Assembly: GCA_037501455.1 (NCBI GenBank)
Contig: CM074861.1
Location: 94,837,001-94,901,000, forward strand
Origin: Lantana camara
Taxonomy: Eukaryota > Streptophyta > Magnoliopsida > Lamiales > Verbenaceae
Reading direction: 5' to 3'
Length of the DNA stretch: 64,000 nt
Below are positions 32,230 to 42,957 of the stretch, in pieces. The translations under genes and the position numbers were made by a program. Each line of letters starts with the position of its first letter. Within the stretch, counting starts at the first letter, position 1. The notes beneath the pieces are model-generated. The model was not told the origin of the DNA. It was given only the letters and a program-made list of their open reading frames with translations, and did not search any database.

Positions 32230-33715
32230 TGTTGTAAGGTTTTACTACAGTTAAAAACCAATCATGCAAGTGTACACTAACATACGCGTAGCACAATAGG
32301 ATCGAACCCACAGGGAAGGGAAATTAATCTCTACTCTCTATTCCTCTCTAATCTAAAGACGTAACAGAGGCAATAGTTGTTTCTATTAATCTACTAACGC
32401 ATATATTAACAAGTAACTGAAATAAAAATGCAGATAACAACTTAAACTTGCGAATTAAATTCAGTAAACTAAACAGGCAAGGGAAAAGGTTTGAATCATA
32501 CAATCAAGAGCTGACGTGATACTCGTTTGACAAGTGTAATCCTACAACATAGTCACTTATATTTGAATTACCCTCTCTCGAGGTATAATCAAGTGCTTAA
32601 TGAGTGTTCAATGTTGCTCTCGCAATCACCAATAGTTAATTAAACAATAAGAACAAGACTAGTGTAATTCAGTATTCTAGCTGCTCGGCATGGAATAAGA
32701 TTACTGTTGTATAAGCTAGGACCAAATCTCTTTGTATCCTACAACTCACAAGTTCTGAAAACCCTCTAAATTACCATCACTCTTTCGATCTATAGGCAAT
32801 TATGACACATGTAAGGGTGATCAAGCCATCGCAAGTCAGTTCAAACCTGTTTTCAAACTTAGAATTAACACAAGTCATTCAAGCATCTCATCAATCATCC
32901 ATCATACAATCATCATCACTCCCCCAAGCCCTAGATAATTAGCTACTCATAATTAAAGCAAAACTCATAAAACTAAAGGAAATTGCATTAAAATAAATCA
33001 TCGTCAATGAATCTAAACAAGATCTAACAATTAAACTCATAAACATTCAGCAATATCTAAAAACAAAACTAGCATACGAAACTAAAACTAAACTCAAAGG
33101 AATTAGTTTGTAAATTAAAGCAACAATAAAAGCAAAGATCGTTCTCGAAATTCAATCCTGTCGTCTTCTCAAATTCTCTGAAAATCTCTAAAAACTTCTG
33201 AGTCTTCTTCCAAACCCTAGGTCTTGACCTGGAAGGAAAACTCTTTCTCTTCGTAACTCCTTCTCTCTTTCTATATCTCTCCCTCACCCTAAAGACTCTA
33301 AAACGCATTAATATAGCGGCCCTAGGATAATTCTCGCCGCCTAGGTAACGAGTTTCTTCTTGCCTTACTTTTGTTAACGCCCGTTACTGCCTTAGAATCG
33401 CCATAACGCTTTAACAGTGGTAACGGGCGTTATCACTTTCCTTTTGCATAGGGGTAACGGGAGTTATCCCTCTCTGCTCGCGAAAACTCCCCTCCTGTGG
33501 CCAGTAACCGGAGTTACTCCTTTTATACTGCTTAAGTGGTAACGGGAGTTACCACTTTTTCTCCAAAAAATTGCATGAAATCGCTCTGCTTCGCCGTTTA
33601 GTAACTCCAACTGCATAAGCACCTGAACGGAGCAAAATAAACACATAAACGCATCAAATGGCACCAGACTATAATCTAATTAATGCTTAAAATCATGCAA
33701 TTTCTACACACAACA
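32230..33715. mobile_element. Element H: probable solo LTR (1486 bases)
   Basis: It starts TGTTGT and ends ACAACA, a perfect terminal inverted hexamer with the TG...CA of LTRs. Flanking GCGCT (32225-32229) and ACGCT (33716-33720) fit a 5-base duplication with one change. The uninterrupted site is seen in E's other LTR near 58879. GGATCGAACCCACAGGGA near 32309 is a motif I know from ends of several plant LTR families; if those hold, H reads on the - strand. There is no primer site, coding domain or second LTR. The superfamily is unassigned. Confidence 0.65.
33375..33557. repeat. Array of GTAAC hairpins in H
   Basis: Five short inverted repeats lie in 183 bases. Arms TAACG/CGTTA at 33375-33386. 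Nine-base arms (one G-T pair) around GGGC at 33416-33437. Nine-base arms (one G-T pair) around GGGA at 33450-33471. AGTAAC/GTTACT around CGGA at 33503-33518. Perfect 10-base arms AAGTGGTAAC and GTTACCACTT around GGGA at 33534-33557. Outer stem bases differ between units yet stay paired. Confidence 0.8.
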
Positions 33716-33720
33716 ACGCT

Positions 33721-34037
33721 ACAACCCCCGCACCGCAATACTTCCCAGGTGAAGGTTAAACCCCATACTCGAGAAATACTACGACGAATGGTTTAGGTAA
33801 TACTAAAGAAAACGCATGATATAGTGCATCAGAAGATAGAGAGATTTAAAACTTTGAAAGTGGACAAGGGTGCAAACGCACATAAAGAACAAGTGTTATT
33901 ATTCTTGATTGAAGTAACCGACATAAAGGGGAGAATAACATAGTGGCAGGCTGGTGTAAAATATGACGGTAACTAATTTGAAATGTTAGCATACTCACGA
34001 TTATAGGTTCTGAGAATCGGTCCTGAGCTACTAGGTA
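33721..34037 (-). repeat. E, 3' LTR, segment between H and D
   Basis: It corresponds to 58882-59197 of the 5' LTR. It ends in AGGTA (34033-34037), the target duplication of D, repeated at 52099-52103. Confidence 0.9.
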
Positions 34038-35684
34038 TGTAACGCCCCACCTTTTCCATATTTTAAATGACGTATGTGTTTACCAATTTGGCAAGCTAAT
34101 TGTTTATAAGTGTTTTATATATTTAATTTTATATCTTAAATGTTAAATTCTTAATTAATCATATCGTAAGTTAATTAATATTGAATTTATTTTAAACCGT
34201 TGACATTCACATTTTAAGTTTATAAATACTAAATGTATATTAATGTGTGCACTTTGATTTTTTAAATTATATTTAATTAGTGACTTTTAATTCTTAATGT
34301 ATTAATACTAAATATATATGTGTGTATATATATATTTCGTGCTAATTAATTTAAAATATATGTAAGTATTACCTTTTGATATAATTATTTATAAATGACT
34401 TTAAATTTTCTTTTATTTTATGAATATAATCAATTTGTTATGTATTGCTCATGAGTGTTATAAACGTGCTCTGTTCTTATACGATTTGATATCGAAATTT
34501 CGTGAAAATTTAATATGTCGAAGATATACGTGCCATGAATATGAATATATGTCCGTTTTATGTTTTCGGATTTAGTTGCATGAGTTTTGAATTTATTTTG
34601 ATTTTGAAATCCAAATCAAGGACTAACGAGCAATTAGCACACCCTTGGTTCCGTAATTGATATCTTCATCTAGGAAACTTGGATTTTAAGTTTTGTCAAC
34701 TTCGTTGAACTCGGAATGAAAATTCGAGTTAAATGAACTTAGCCTCATATTGTTCGAAAGTTATTTGAACCTCCGAAAGTCAACCGAAACGTGTTACGTT
34801 CGCCAAAACTACCATCTTTTACTAAAAGAGCCATAACTTTCTGAAACCTTGACCAAATTAACCATGGTTTGATTCTTTGGAGCCCTAACTCAACCCTTTA
34901 ACTGGAATTAATCATCCCAAGCCGAGATAACCCTCATCACTTAGAGTATTTCAGCCAAATTTCTCCTGTATTCCAGTTTTCCCGTAGCTCAAGCCAACCC
35001 TTGGAGATTCAAGCTGAAATCCCTTCCAAACCTCCATCAATCCACAAGGTGAGTTTATTATTGTAATATACATTCATTTAGAGTCATTTTGATCTATTCA
35101 TCCCCAATTTTGAGCATGGTTTCATGGGTTTTGGCTGAAAAGACGAAATAGTTAGGTTATATGTACATATGTTGATCTCTCTCATTCCTTGATGATTTTG
35201 GTTGATTCAAAGCATGAATATGGTTGCTTTAACTCCCTATTTGCATACATGGTAATGTATTTTATGGTATTTGAGAATTCATTGAGAATCCATTCATGGA
35301 CTTTGGAGGAATTGGTTGAAACTTGAAGTCATTTGCCTTCTTCTCGAACTGAACTGTTGCTGCTATGTTTTGTGACTGAACATGCTGTCATTTGCTGCTT
35401 CTTTCCGCCTTTTTTGTTGCTTGGTTGAGTGGTCTTGTTGTGCAGGAGCTTTTGCTCTGTTTTTTTGCCGTTTTGCTCTGTTTTTTGGCTGTGAAACTGC
35501 TGCGTCTGTTGCTGCTCTTTCTTCTTTGTTCTTGGCTGTCCATTTTCAGTCAATTATGGGAGTATTTGGCCTAGATTGTTGCTGAATTTATGACCCTGAA
35601 TAATTGCTACCTACACCTGTATGTTCATGAAATTGAAATGGGGACTTTAACCTTGTTAAACTGCTGCCTCGCGTCTCTATGTAA

Positions 35685-35724
35685 CTCCCCGTTCGGGGAG
35701 ATTTTATACATGGAAGAGGCCCAG
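35685..35724. repeat. Palindromes in D 5' LTR
   Basis: CTCCCCGTTCGGGGAG (35685-35700) has 7-base arms around TT. About 20 bases on, CCCAGCCGGG is a slightly decayed 10-base palindrome that reads CCCGGCCGGG in the right LTR. A weaker GTAGCTT/AAGCTAC pair follows. Confidence 0.7.
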
Positions 35725-36730
35725 CCGGGTAGCTTTGTTGTAGAAGCTACTGCTTCTTTTCTTTCCTCTTCTTTCCTGTTTATGTTGTGTATATATATAT
35801 ATATGTTGTGTTTGCGTAATAAATTATGGATACAGGTTTAAATTGCTACCTAATTGCATGAATGAGTTCCATTTTGTATATTAATGCATGATGTACGTGC
35901 ATGTTTAAATATAAAGGTATTGCATTCATGTTGTGTTGGTGAATACTTGCATGAAATTAATAAATGTGTAATATGCATGTTCATCCTTAATTGTTATTGC
36001 ATGCATATTATACGTATATATATAAATATTGCATGCATATTTGATTTATAGTATTTGCATGCATGTTTGAATTATAAAATTTACATGCATGAAATTTAAT
36101 ATTTTTTGCATATAGACATGTTAATGCTTGCATGGTATGGGTTTCGGGTTTAAGGTTTAGGGTTTATATATATGTTTATATTATATTAAATATTATTCGA
36201 TTTAATTGAATTATGGAAATTTAATTGTTATTTATTTTATATTCCTATCTAATTTCCAATCTTGATTTGAATGTATTTATTTGTCTATTCTATAATTGTA
36301 AACATGTTATAGTACGTGATATGATCGTTAATTTGAATTCATGGATTTAATTGTTCCGAAATATGTAAAAATTAAACTTGAATGAATATGATCGTTTCCT
36401 TGAACGAATGAATGATTTGTCTCTATATGATTTAAATATGTTAATCGTGCACATGAACGTGTTCATTACATAATATTATCTCGTATGCATTCATATCATG
36501 TTCATTGCATGCCGTGCGTCATATATGGTTCATTTGGAGTCTTGAGTCTCACGAACACGTTACGTTGTCCTTTGTATAGTTTTCTCCAGGCCGGAGATGA
36601 CAGGTTCATAGGACACTTTCGAGTCTCCTTTTCTTCTTGGTATTGTTGGTAAGAGGTGTACAGGTGGGTTTCTCTACTATTTAGATAAATGACTCTATAT
36701 ACTCCCAATATGTAAAGATTTCGGCCAAAA

Positions 36731-36731
<1 letters not shown>

Positions 36732-36765
<34 letters not shown>
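36732..36765. repeat. TA microsatellite in D 5' LTR
   Basis: An uninterrupted run of TA of about 34 bases. The matching place in the right LTR (43498-43515) is much shorter. Confidence 0.95.
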
Positions 36766-36768
<3 letters not shown>

Positions 36769-37356
36769 TCGTTTTCAAGAGTCCATGATTTTTAAAGTAA
36801 AGCCCTTCTTTTATGAACCTACAAAATGTTTTGGCGAGAAAGAATAAATGAATGCACAGAATGGGGCCCAGGGACTTGGTGTGAGTAGAGACCCGAGGAG
36901 GCATGGGCTGACGGTGAACCCTCACACTAGTCCCACCAATGAAGGGCGTAACCGGACCTCTTTAGGAGTTAGCGAGGAATGGACACTGAGTGCCATTTGG
37001 GGATTCATGTTCCCCTTTTCGTCAATGAATGGATGGTTCTGGCCGATCACCCGGCCATCACCCGGAGGAAGAAGGTTTAAATGTTCATGAATGTGCACAA
37101 AATAATGTTATGCATGAATGAATGAAAGAAAGAAAGAATGTTTAATGAACTACACGAGGTGTTGGTTGGAGATAATGCACGCCCACTCGCCGGGCCACAA
37201 ACGACCTAATGAAAAATGAACGTTATTATCCCTTTTGATGACTTATTTATTTCACCCACTTGGGAAATGCTCTAAAAACCTCATTTGGGATTATAACTTG
37301 CATGTGAATGTTTAAATATTGTTCTATATTTTACTTATACCTCGTTTTATACCCAC

Positions 37357-37373
37357 CAGTCTCGTATAGACTG
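37357..37373 (+). other. CAGTC-type hairpin in D 5' LTR
   Basis: Arms CAGTCT and AGACTG enclose CGTAT. TTTTCAGTGTTCTTGCAGGTT follows within about 30 bases, then GCTAGGCG. It has the same order as A and B with a different stem and loop. Confidence 0.7.
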
Positions 37374-37865
37374 AACCCGGATTATTTTCAGTGTTCTTGC
37401 AGGTTTGGAGTGCTAGGCGAGAAGTCAAGTCTATTTAGTCTTTCGGTTAAGTCAGAGTCTGTTCATCTGCATATTGAACCATGATTGGTTTAAGTTGGAG
37501 GATGTAAGATTTGTATTGATTGTTACCACTATCATGAATGATGAATGAGTTTATAAGAAACTGTAATTGAAGTGCTATGATTTTATTGATTTTCAGGATT
37601 AGGTATCTATGCTAGTTGAACCCGTTGTTATTTGCTTATCTTGTTATTTATGTATGTACTTCGCTTTCGCATTGGTATTCTTTTTGTTTTTTGTTTTTTT
37701 TTTTTTGTCGCTTTGGTTGCAAAAGTTAGCTCCCGCCTAGCTTAGCGAGGGTGTATGTCCCCGTTCTCCATGATCAAGCTCAGGTATAGATTGTTCATTT
37801 CATATTCGGGCCGGGTCTCGGTGCGGGGGATGTGGTACCTTGCGCTCGGGTGCTACATCCTTAAG

Positions 37866-37877
37866 TGGCATCAGAGC
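37866..37877 (+). other. D primer binding site, one-base variant
   Basis: TGGCATCAGAGC lies 8 bases after the LTR end. It differs from A and B at one position (C for T). It is still in the position and phase of the iMet site. Confidence 0.85.
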
Positions 37878-40800
37878 CCCATTGCAAAACCGGTGTTCTA
37901 ATGTCGTGATTGAGTCAGTCTAGGTCGTATGGCTTAGTAACAATGTGATAATGTATGCATTGCATCGATTTTGAACATGAAATTGTCTTTTCTTTTGAAT
38001 TTTGTCGAATTACCTGTCACATTTTATATTGGAGTCATCATTTTCGTGTTGAAAATGTGCTATGGGCATGCACTAATCGCATGCATATATCTTTGAAATG
38101 AGTTATGATTTATAGGTTATGATGATAATATCAAACAACGGCCAAGTTTTAAGATAACAACGCTCTATAGCAAGTTCTTTCCGAGGCATGGAAGATAGGA
38201 AGGATGCACCGGGGAAGGATATATAGAATTCGAGATGTGAGGCCTTCCTAGATGGAGCTAGAGTTCAAGGGTTAGGATTCAGAATGGGAGGTTCGAATTT
38301 AGAGATGCAGTGGTAGAAGGACACTTGGTGAAATAAGGATTGATCGTGAGATGGTTATGACTTAGAAGATCGATATACACGGCTTTACTACATAAGGTGC
38401 CTTAATTGGATTCAACGGGATCGTTCAACCTAAGGAATGAAGTAAATGAACCTTGAATGTATTTTGGTTTGGGGTTCGAACGATTGAAGAGGTGCCGAGG
38501 ATGGAGAGGAGTCCAGGTAAAATGGGTCTGGCAGGAATTATGCACCAAGGGTCGACAAAAGAAGGATTTCCAACTAAGCCTACTGATTAGAAATCGAGTT
38601 TGTAGAAGTTAAGACCGGGAAGAGTTGGATTTGGGTGCTCTGGATTCCGATTAAGATGGAAAACGAGTCTGAAATGAAGTAGAGAAAGGCAAAGACTCTT
38701 TGGGAGGAACTCATGCGCTTAAGTAGAAGCAATTGGAAAACAAGTTCAATGCACCAATTGAAACTCATAAAGGATAATCACGGGAATCTTGATCAAGGTG
38801 ATGACTAGAAGTAGGGGTCGATTTTCGAGGAGAAGTTTTGATGCTAACCCTGTGGACGTAGACGAATTAAGGATCAAGAGATTGCAATCCCGGACGATGG
38901 AAGGTACAAGTTGATGCACAAGAATTCTTGAAAATCTTGAAGACTGTGGGAAAGATGAAGCATGATCAGTAAGTCAATGTAACCTCGTGATTGGAGGAAC
39001 GGGGAAAAGCTACCGAGCTAACAACTTACCACATTGGTGACAGGTTCCAAAACATTCATAGCACGTGCATCATACTTCGCATCAATTATATATTCTTCTT
39101 TATTTATGTTCGTGCACGCATTTCTATTTGATTTTGTTGCTCCAAGGTGCTGCATATTTCATTGTCACAAGTGTGCCACATGCATCGTCATTTTAACCCG
39201 GCATGCATTCTAGTGTTTATTTGATAGAAAGTTCTTTCATCTCACTTATCAAGTATCCCTTCAATTGGGCCACATCTGAGTTAAGAGGAAAAGAAATAAT
39301 GGGATGGTGTGTAACAAGGAAGGTGATGTCAGGAGAAATAAAGAATTTCAAGTAAGGGATAGGTTGATGAAAATGGGAATTCATAAAGAGAAGCGAGATT
39401 AGAGTCGATTATGGGGTGTTTGGATTGGACAAGAGTAGGAAAGGTGTTGCGGACATCAAGAAAATAAGAAGAGGAATTAAAAGGAAAAACCTTGGGGTTA
39501 CCATTTTGATTAAAATCCTCCCTAATAGAAATCATTCATCAAGAATTTCGATAAAAGAAGGATTGATGGAATTCGACATGTGAGGACAGAAAATTTAATA
39601 GAGAGAGCATGACTAAGAGATAAATTGGAAGGTTGAAATTGAGCCTGAAGAAATATTTTAGTAGGAACAATGAAATTGCAAATTAAGGAAGACTTGGAAG
39701 TCCTAATGGTGGTGATCAGAAGTGAATAAGACGGCTTGAATGGTTAAGCTGTTAAGAGGAGAGCTAAGTTACTAAATCCGGGTTGAAGTTTATCACTAGG
39801 TATAAAGGAAATGGCTTGGGGAATATTTTCATGTATGGAATTTTGATACGGGGATAACAAAATTATAAGGAAGCTTCAGTGAACTCCTAAGTCAGAATTG
39901 ACAAGAGAAAATCGAATCAAGTTAGCATATAATGGGATGATGTCAATCAAGATTAATCCAATGAAGTACAAAGGGGTCCAATAAGGATAATATTGTTAAA
40001 TCATCGATTATTTCAATGGTAATTTGGAAGGAAACTTATGCAGAGACCAAACCAAAAAGGATGATCATTGGAGGATTTACATCAAACTTCAAGAATCATC
40101 AAGAACATGCTATCTTCGATTCAAGAAATGTGGGGCCAGATACCGAATATAACCTTAAGGGGTTAAAGATAATAAATGGATAGCATGAACGGAAGATGAG
40201 AAAGGATTTGTGTTAAGATAAATCATAAGGATAAATATCTCAAGGTCGGGATTGAATCGTCAAGGTTGTCAAGAGTAGTTATCCTCGAGGATATCTTAGA
40301 CTTCGTTATGGGTTAAGATAGTAACTATGGATCTGATTTCGGGACGGACGATATAAGGGTATTCGGGGAGGTCAAGCTCTGTTAATTAAAAAGAGTTGGT
40401 TGGTCGAATGAAGATTATGGGAATGGTGAAGAATCGGAAAAGAATAGAAACAGTAAAAGTTAGAAGAAAATCAAGAATAATAATTTTAGAAAATCTATCA
40501 CCGCGTCACTGGGATATACTAAAGAAAGTAAAGACAAGTCAAGCACTGCACTCACTTTCAGGGCAGATCCTGCACTGTACAACCAAACTCACAGTTCTAA
40601 ATTATACAACTACGGTGAACGGTACATCAAGCATCCATGATACATGGGTCCATGCAAATTTAACTTAAATAATTTTTTTTTTTTTGTTTTTATGTTAGGT
40701 GCTTTGATTCCTTATCATGTTAAATTACTTGGAGTAATTGATGATCAACGTGGATGATATCTATTACCTGCTTTGGGTGTTTTACGTGATTTTAATTATG

Positions 40801-41036
40801 GTTTCGCATGTGTTGCTTGGGAGTATTGGATACTTCCTTGCTTTATTTTTGTTTGAGAGATGGGGTGCTCTCGTCGTTTGTAAGAGACGGGGATTCTCTT
40901 ATCTTCGTTTGAGAGACGGGGTGCTCTCTGTGCTTGCGAGAGACGGGGTTCTCTCATTGTTGCTCGAGAGACGGGGCTCTCTCTTTGCTGCTTGTGAGAG
41001 ACGGGGAATCTCTCATTGTTTGTTCGGTCGAGTAGT
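37878..41036 (+). other. D interior without gene
   Basis: 3.2 kb, purine-rich on the + strand, with stops in all frames. It keeps two copies of the pre-gag motif: CGCATGCATATATCTTTG near 38088 and AACCCGGCATGCATTCTAGT near 39195. CATTCATAGCACGTGCAT near 39055 matches the protease-entry relic of B. CGGTGAACGGTACAT near 40615 is shared with B at about 25514. So D descends from a B-like element but its gag is beyond recognition. The 3' end holds the hairpin array at 40855-41014. Confidence 0.7.
40855..41014 (+). repeat. Six hairpin units (GAGAGACGGGG...CTCTC) before D's PPT
   Basis: Units start at 40855, 40882, 40911, 40938, 40966 and 40996, about 27-30 bases apart. Each has a purine arm, a loop with GGGG and a pyrimidine arm. 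Examples are AAGAGA/TCTCTT (40882-40900), GAGAGA/TCTCTC (40938-40955) and GAGAGA/TCTCTC around CGGGGAA (40996-41014). The A-T for G-C swap in the second unit keeps pairing. A 112-codon frame crosses the array, but its sequence is just the repeat translated. Confidence 0.85.
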
Positions 41037-41070
41037 GAATCCGAGGACGGATTCTTTTAAAGGGGAGAGA
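41037..41070 (+). other. D pre-PPT hairpin and polypurine tract
   Basis: Arms GAATCCG (41037-41043) and CGGATTC (41048-41054) enclose AGGA. The purine tract AAAGGGGAGAGA follows at 41059-41070. A TGA overlaps the first arm as in A, although D has no open frame left. Confidence 0.85.
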
Positions 41071-42444
41071 TTGTAACGCCCCAACTTTTCCGTATTTTAA
41101 AAGACGTATGTGTTTACCAATTTGCGCAAGCTAATTGTTCATAAGTGTTTTATATATTTAATTTTATATTTTAAATGTTAAGTTGTTAATTAATCATATC
41201 CTAAGTTAATTAATATTGAATTTATTTTAAACCGTTGACATTCACATTTTAAGTTTATAAATACTAAATTTAATATGTCGAAGATATACATGTCATGAAT
41301 ATGAATATATGATTGTTTTATGTTTTCGGATTTATTTGCATGAGTTTCGAATTTATTTTGATTTTGGAATCCAAATCAAAGGCTAACGAGCAATTAGCGT
41401 ACCCTTGGTTCCGTAATTGATATCTTGAGCTAGGAAACTCATATTCGAGTTTCGTCAGCTTCGTTGAACTCGTAATGAAAATTCGAGTTAAATGAACTTA
41501 GCCTCATATTTTTCCAAAGTTATTTGAACCTCCGAAATTCAACCGAAACGTGTTACGTTCGCCAAAACTGCCATCTTTTACTAAAAGAGCCATAACTTTC
41601 TGAAACCTTGACCAAATTAAACATGGTTTGATTCTTTGGAGCCCTAACTCAACCCTTTAACTGGACTTAATCATCCCAAACCGAGATAACCCTCATCACT
41701 AAGAGTATTTCTGCCAAACTTCTCCTGCATTCCAGTTTTCCCGTAGCTCAAGCCAACCCTTGGAGATTCAAGCTCAAATCTCTTCCAAACCTCCATCAAT
41801 CCACAAGGTGAGTTTATTATTATAATATACATTCATTTAGAGTCATTTTGATCTATTCATCCCCAATTTTGAGCATGCTTTCATGGGTTTTGGCTGAAGA
41901 GACGAAATAGTTAGGTTATATGTACATATGTTGATCTCTCTCATTCCTTGATGATTTTGGTTGATTCAAAGCATGAATATGGTTGCTTTAACTCCCTCTT
42001 TACATCCCTGGTAATGTATTTTATGGTATTTGAGAATTCATTGAGAATCCATTCATGGACTTTGGAGGAATTGGTTGAAACTTGAAGTCGTTTGCCTTCT
42101 TCTCAAACTGAACTGCTGCTGCTGTGTTTTGTGACTGAACATGCTGTCATTTGCTGCTTCTTTCTGCCTTGTTTGTTGCTTGGTTGAATGGTCTTATTGT
42201 GCAGGAGCTTTTGCTTTGTTTTCTTGCCGTTTTGCTCTGTTCTTTTGCTGTGAAACTGCTGCGTCTGTTGCTGCTCTTTCTTCTTTGTTCTTGGCTGTCC
42301 ATTTTCAGTCAATTATAGGAGTATTTAGCCTAGATTGTTGCTGAATTTATAACCCTGAATACTTGCTACCTGCTGCTGTATGTTCATGAAATTGAAACAG
42401 GGACTTTAACCTTGTTAAACTGCTGCCTCGCGTCGGTTATGTAA

Positions 42445-42489
42445 CTCCCAGGCCGGGGAGATTTTATGCATGGAAGAGGCCCGGCCGGG
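42445..42489. repeat. Palindromes in D 3' LTR
   Basis: A decayed CTCCC/GGGGAG unit lies at 42445-42460. A perfect CCCGGCCGGG lies at 42480-42489. Each LTR of D preserves a different one of the two units better. Confidence 0.7.
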
Positions 42490-42894
42490 TAGCTTTATTG
42501 CAGAAGCTACTGTTTCTTTTCTTTCCTGTTTATGGTGTGTATATATATATCTATATATACGTTGTGTTTGTGTTATAAATTATGTATACAGATTTAAATT
42601 GCTACCTAATTGCATGCATGAGTTCTATTTTGTATATTAATGCATGATGTACGTGCATGTTTAAATATAAAGGTATTGCTTTCATGTTGTGTTGGTGAAT
42701 ACTTGCATGAAATTAATAAATGTGAAATATGCATGTTCTTCTTTAATTGTTATTGCATGCATATTATACGTATATATATAAATATTGCATGCATATTTGA
42801 TTTATAGTATTTACATGCAAGTTTGAATTATAAAATTTACATGCATGAAATTTAATATTTTGTGCATATATATATGTTAATGCATGCATGGTAT

Positions 42895-42896
<2 letters not shown>

Positions 42897-42952
<56 letters not shown>

Positions 42953-42957
42953 TAAAT
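42897..42957. repeat. TA microsatellite in D 3' LTR
   Basis: A pure TA run of about 60 bases. The 5' LTR has instead a telomere-like stretch and a short TATATATA at this place (36146-36180). Confidence 0.95.

Larger units (their letters stand above)
34038..37857 (+). repeat. D, 5' LTR
   Basis: This intact LTR contains a palindrome pair (35685-35724), a telomere-like GGTTTAGGGTTTA (about 36157-36169), a TA tract (36732-36765), a block shared with A and B ending CATCACCCGGAGGAAGAAGG (about 36866-37076), the CAGTC hairpin (37357-37373) and the GTGCGGGGGATGTGG box. Short frames are not conserved in the right LTR. Confidence 0.93.

Noticed and set aside
32281..33310. 79-codon - strand frame and others inside H as a host gene fragment
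   Set aside because: The whole segment is bounded by TG...CA ends and a target duplication absent from E's other LTR, so it is an insertion; no protein domain is visible.
35329..35585. Frames over CTGCTG/TTGCTG-rich stretch in D's LTR (also 42103-42344)
   Set aside because: Low-complexity pyrimidine-rich LTR sequence duplicated with the LTR; no domain or start context.
40738..41076. 112-codon frame on the + strand before D's right LTR
   Set aside because: Most of it is the translated hairpin array; it runs into the LTR and has no known domain.
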